Source: Methylobacter sp. (lineage in GTDB: Bacteria > Pseudomonadota > Gammaproteobacteria > Methylococcales > Methylomonadaceae). Taken from it: a stretch of DNA of 47,690 nt. The notes beneath the pieces were generated by a model. That model was not told where the DNA came from. It saw only the letters and a list, made by a program, of their open reading frames with translations, and made no database searches. Location of the stretch: NCBI GenBank assembly GCA_026399025.1, contig JAPLRU010000112.1:1-47690 (forward strand), read 5' to 3'. Positions 47,545 through 47,690 of this stretch are shown in pieces (the first letter of the stretch is position 1; every line of letters starts with the position of its first letter). Position numbers and translations under genes: made by a program.

Positions 47545-47645
47545 AGGAACGTGTATGAAATAACTAGAGCATTTGATTCTCCTCACCCCAACCCTCTCCA
47601 GCAGGAGAGGGAGCCAGTTGCCGAAGTTATTTCATGCGCGTTCCT
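47545..47645. mobile_element. MITE-like palindromic element with 21-bp arms
   Basis: Left arm AGGAACGTGTATGAAATAACT (read without its last base in 20-base form: AGGAACGTGTATGAAATAAC) and right arm ending GCGCGTTCCT (47625-47645) are inverted with two mismatches. They enclose a CTCACCCCAACCCTCTCC / GGAGAGGGAG hairpin like the one in the 29.4-kb element. No coding capacity. Probably a non-autonomous repeat. Confidence 0.65.
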
Positions 47646-47690
47646 AAGCAACTCGCAATAAATACCCACCGACACAAATAGTTCCCACGC

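Overview
The window looks like a chromosomal segment of a gammaproteobacterium, most likely a methanotroph of the Methylococcales. Several gene orders are classic gammaproteobacterial ones: rhlB divergent from trxA-rho, yggX-mutY, minC-minD-minE, and ygfB-pepP-ubiH-ubiI divergent from zapA-6S RNA. A draT-draG pair implies a nitrogen fixer. The Methylococcales placement is inferred from overall protein character and gene mix; no methane or methanol oxidation gene is present to prove it.

Layout. 1-1.6 kb: end of a phosphate (pst) operon (pstB, phoU). 1.7-3.7 kb: the min septum-placement operon plus a small winged-helix gene. 3.9-4.5 kb: a decayed patch in which an IS5-type transposase remnant runs directly into the tail of a ryanodine-receptor-like (RyR) domain gene. 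4.7-7.9 kb: rhlB, trxA, rho. 7.9-14.1 kb: yggX, mutY, an AsmA protein, BatD and a PfkB sugar kinase, all on the minus strand. 14.4-15.6 kb: ribA and an unrecognised membrane-anchored protein. 15.8-21.5 kb: ubiquinone hydroxylases, pepP and ygfB, divergent from a ZapB-like gene, zapA, 6S RNA and an EVE-domain gene. 21.5-25.5 kb: an inositol-monophosphatase-family gene, a TetR-LysR pair divergent from a beta-carbonic anhydrase with a terminator in its leader, and a NUDIX hydrolase. 25.6-29.3 kb: draG, draT and ettA.

29.3-41 kb is the accessory part. It is visibly more A/T-rich and full of palindromic repeats. It holds a MITE-like element, small secreted and membrane proteins, a membrane-tethered DRGH nuclease, a sulfotransferase, and an operon of two orphan substrate-binding proteins plus a TonB-dependent receptor. 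It ends with three proteins of unclear role: a 4-Cys U32-like protein, a DUF917 protein and a cytochrome P450 lacking the usual I-helix acid.

41-44.5 kb: ilvB-ilvH-ilvC for branched-chain amino acids, with ilvH frameshifted in this sequence and a heptanucleotide tandem repeat between ilvH and ilvC. 44.7-47.2 kb: a DUF2797 protein, a transglutaminase-like protein and a ParA/MinD-like ATPase on the minus strand. The window ends in a second MITE-like palindromic element.

Many start codons were moved inward to fit ribosome-binding sites and family alignments; these choices are stated per gene. No tRNA, rRNA or CRISPR array was found.
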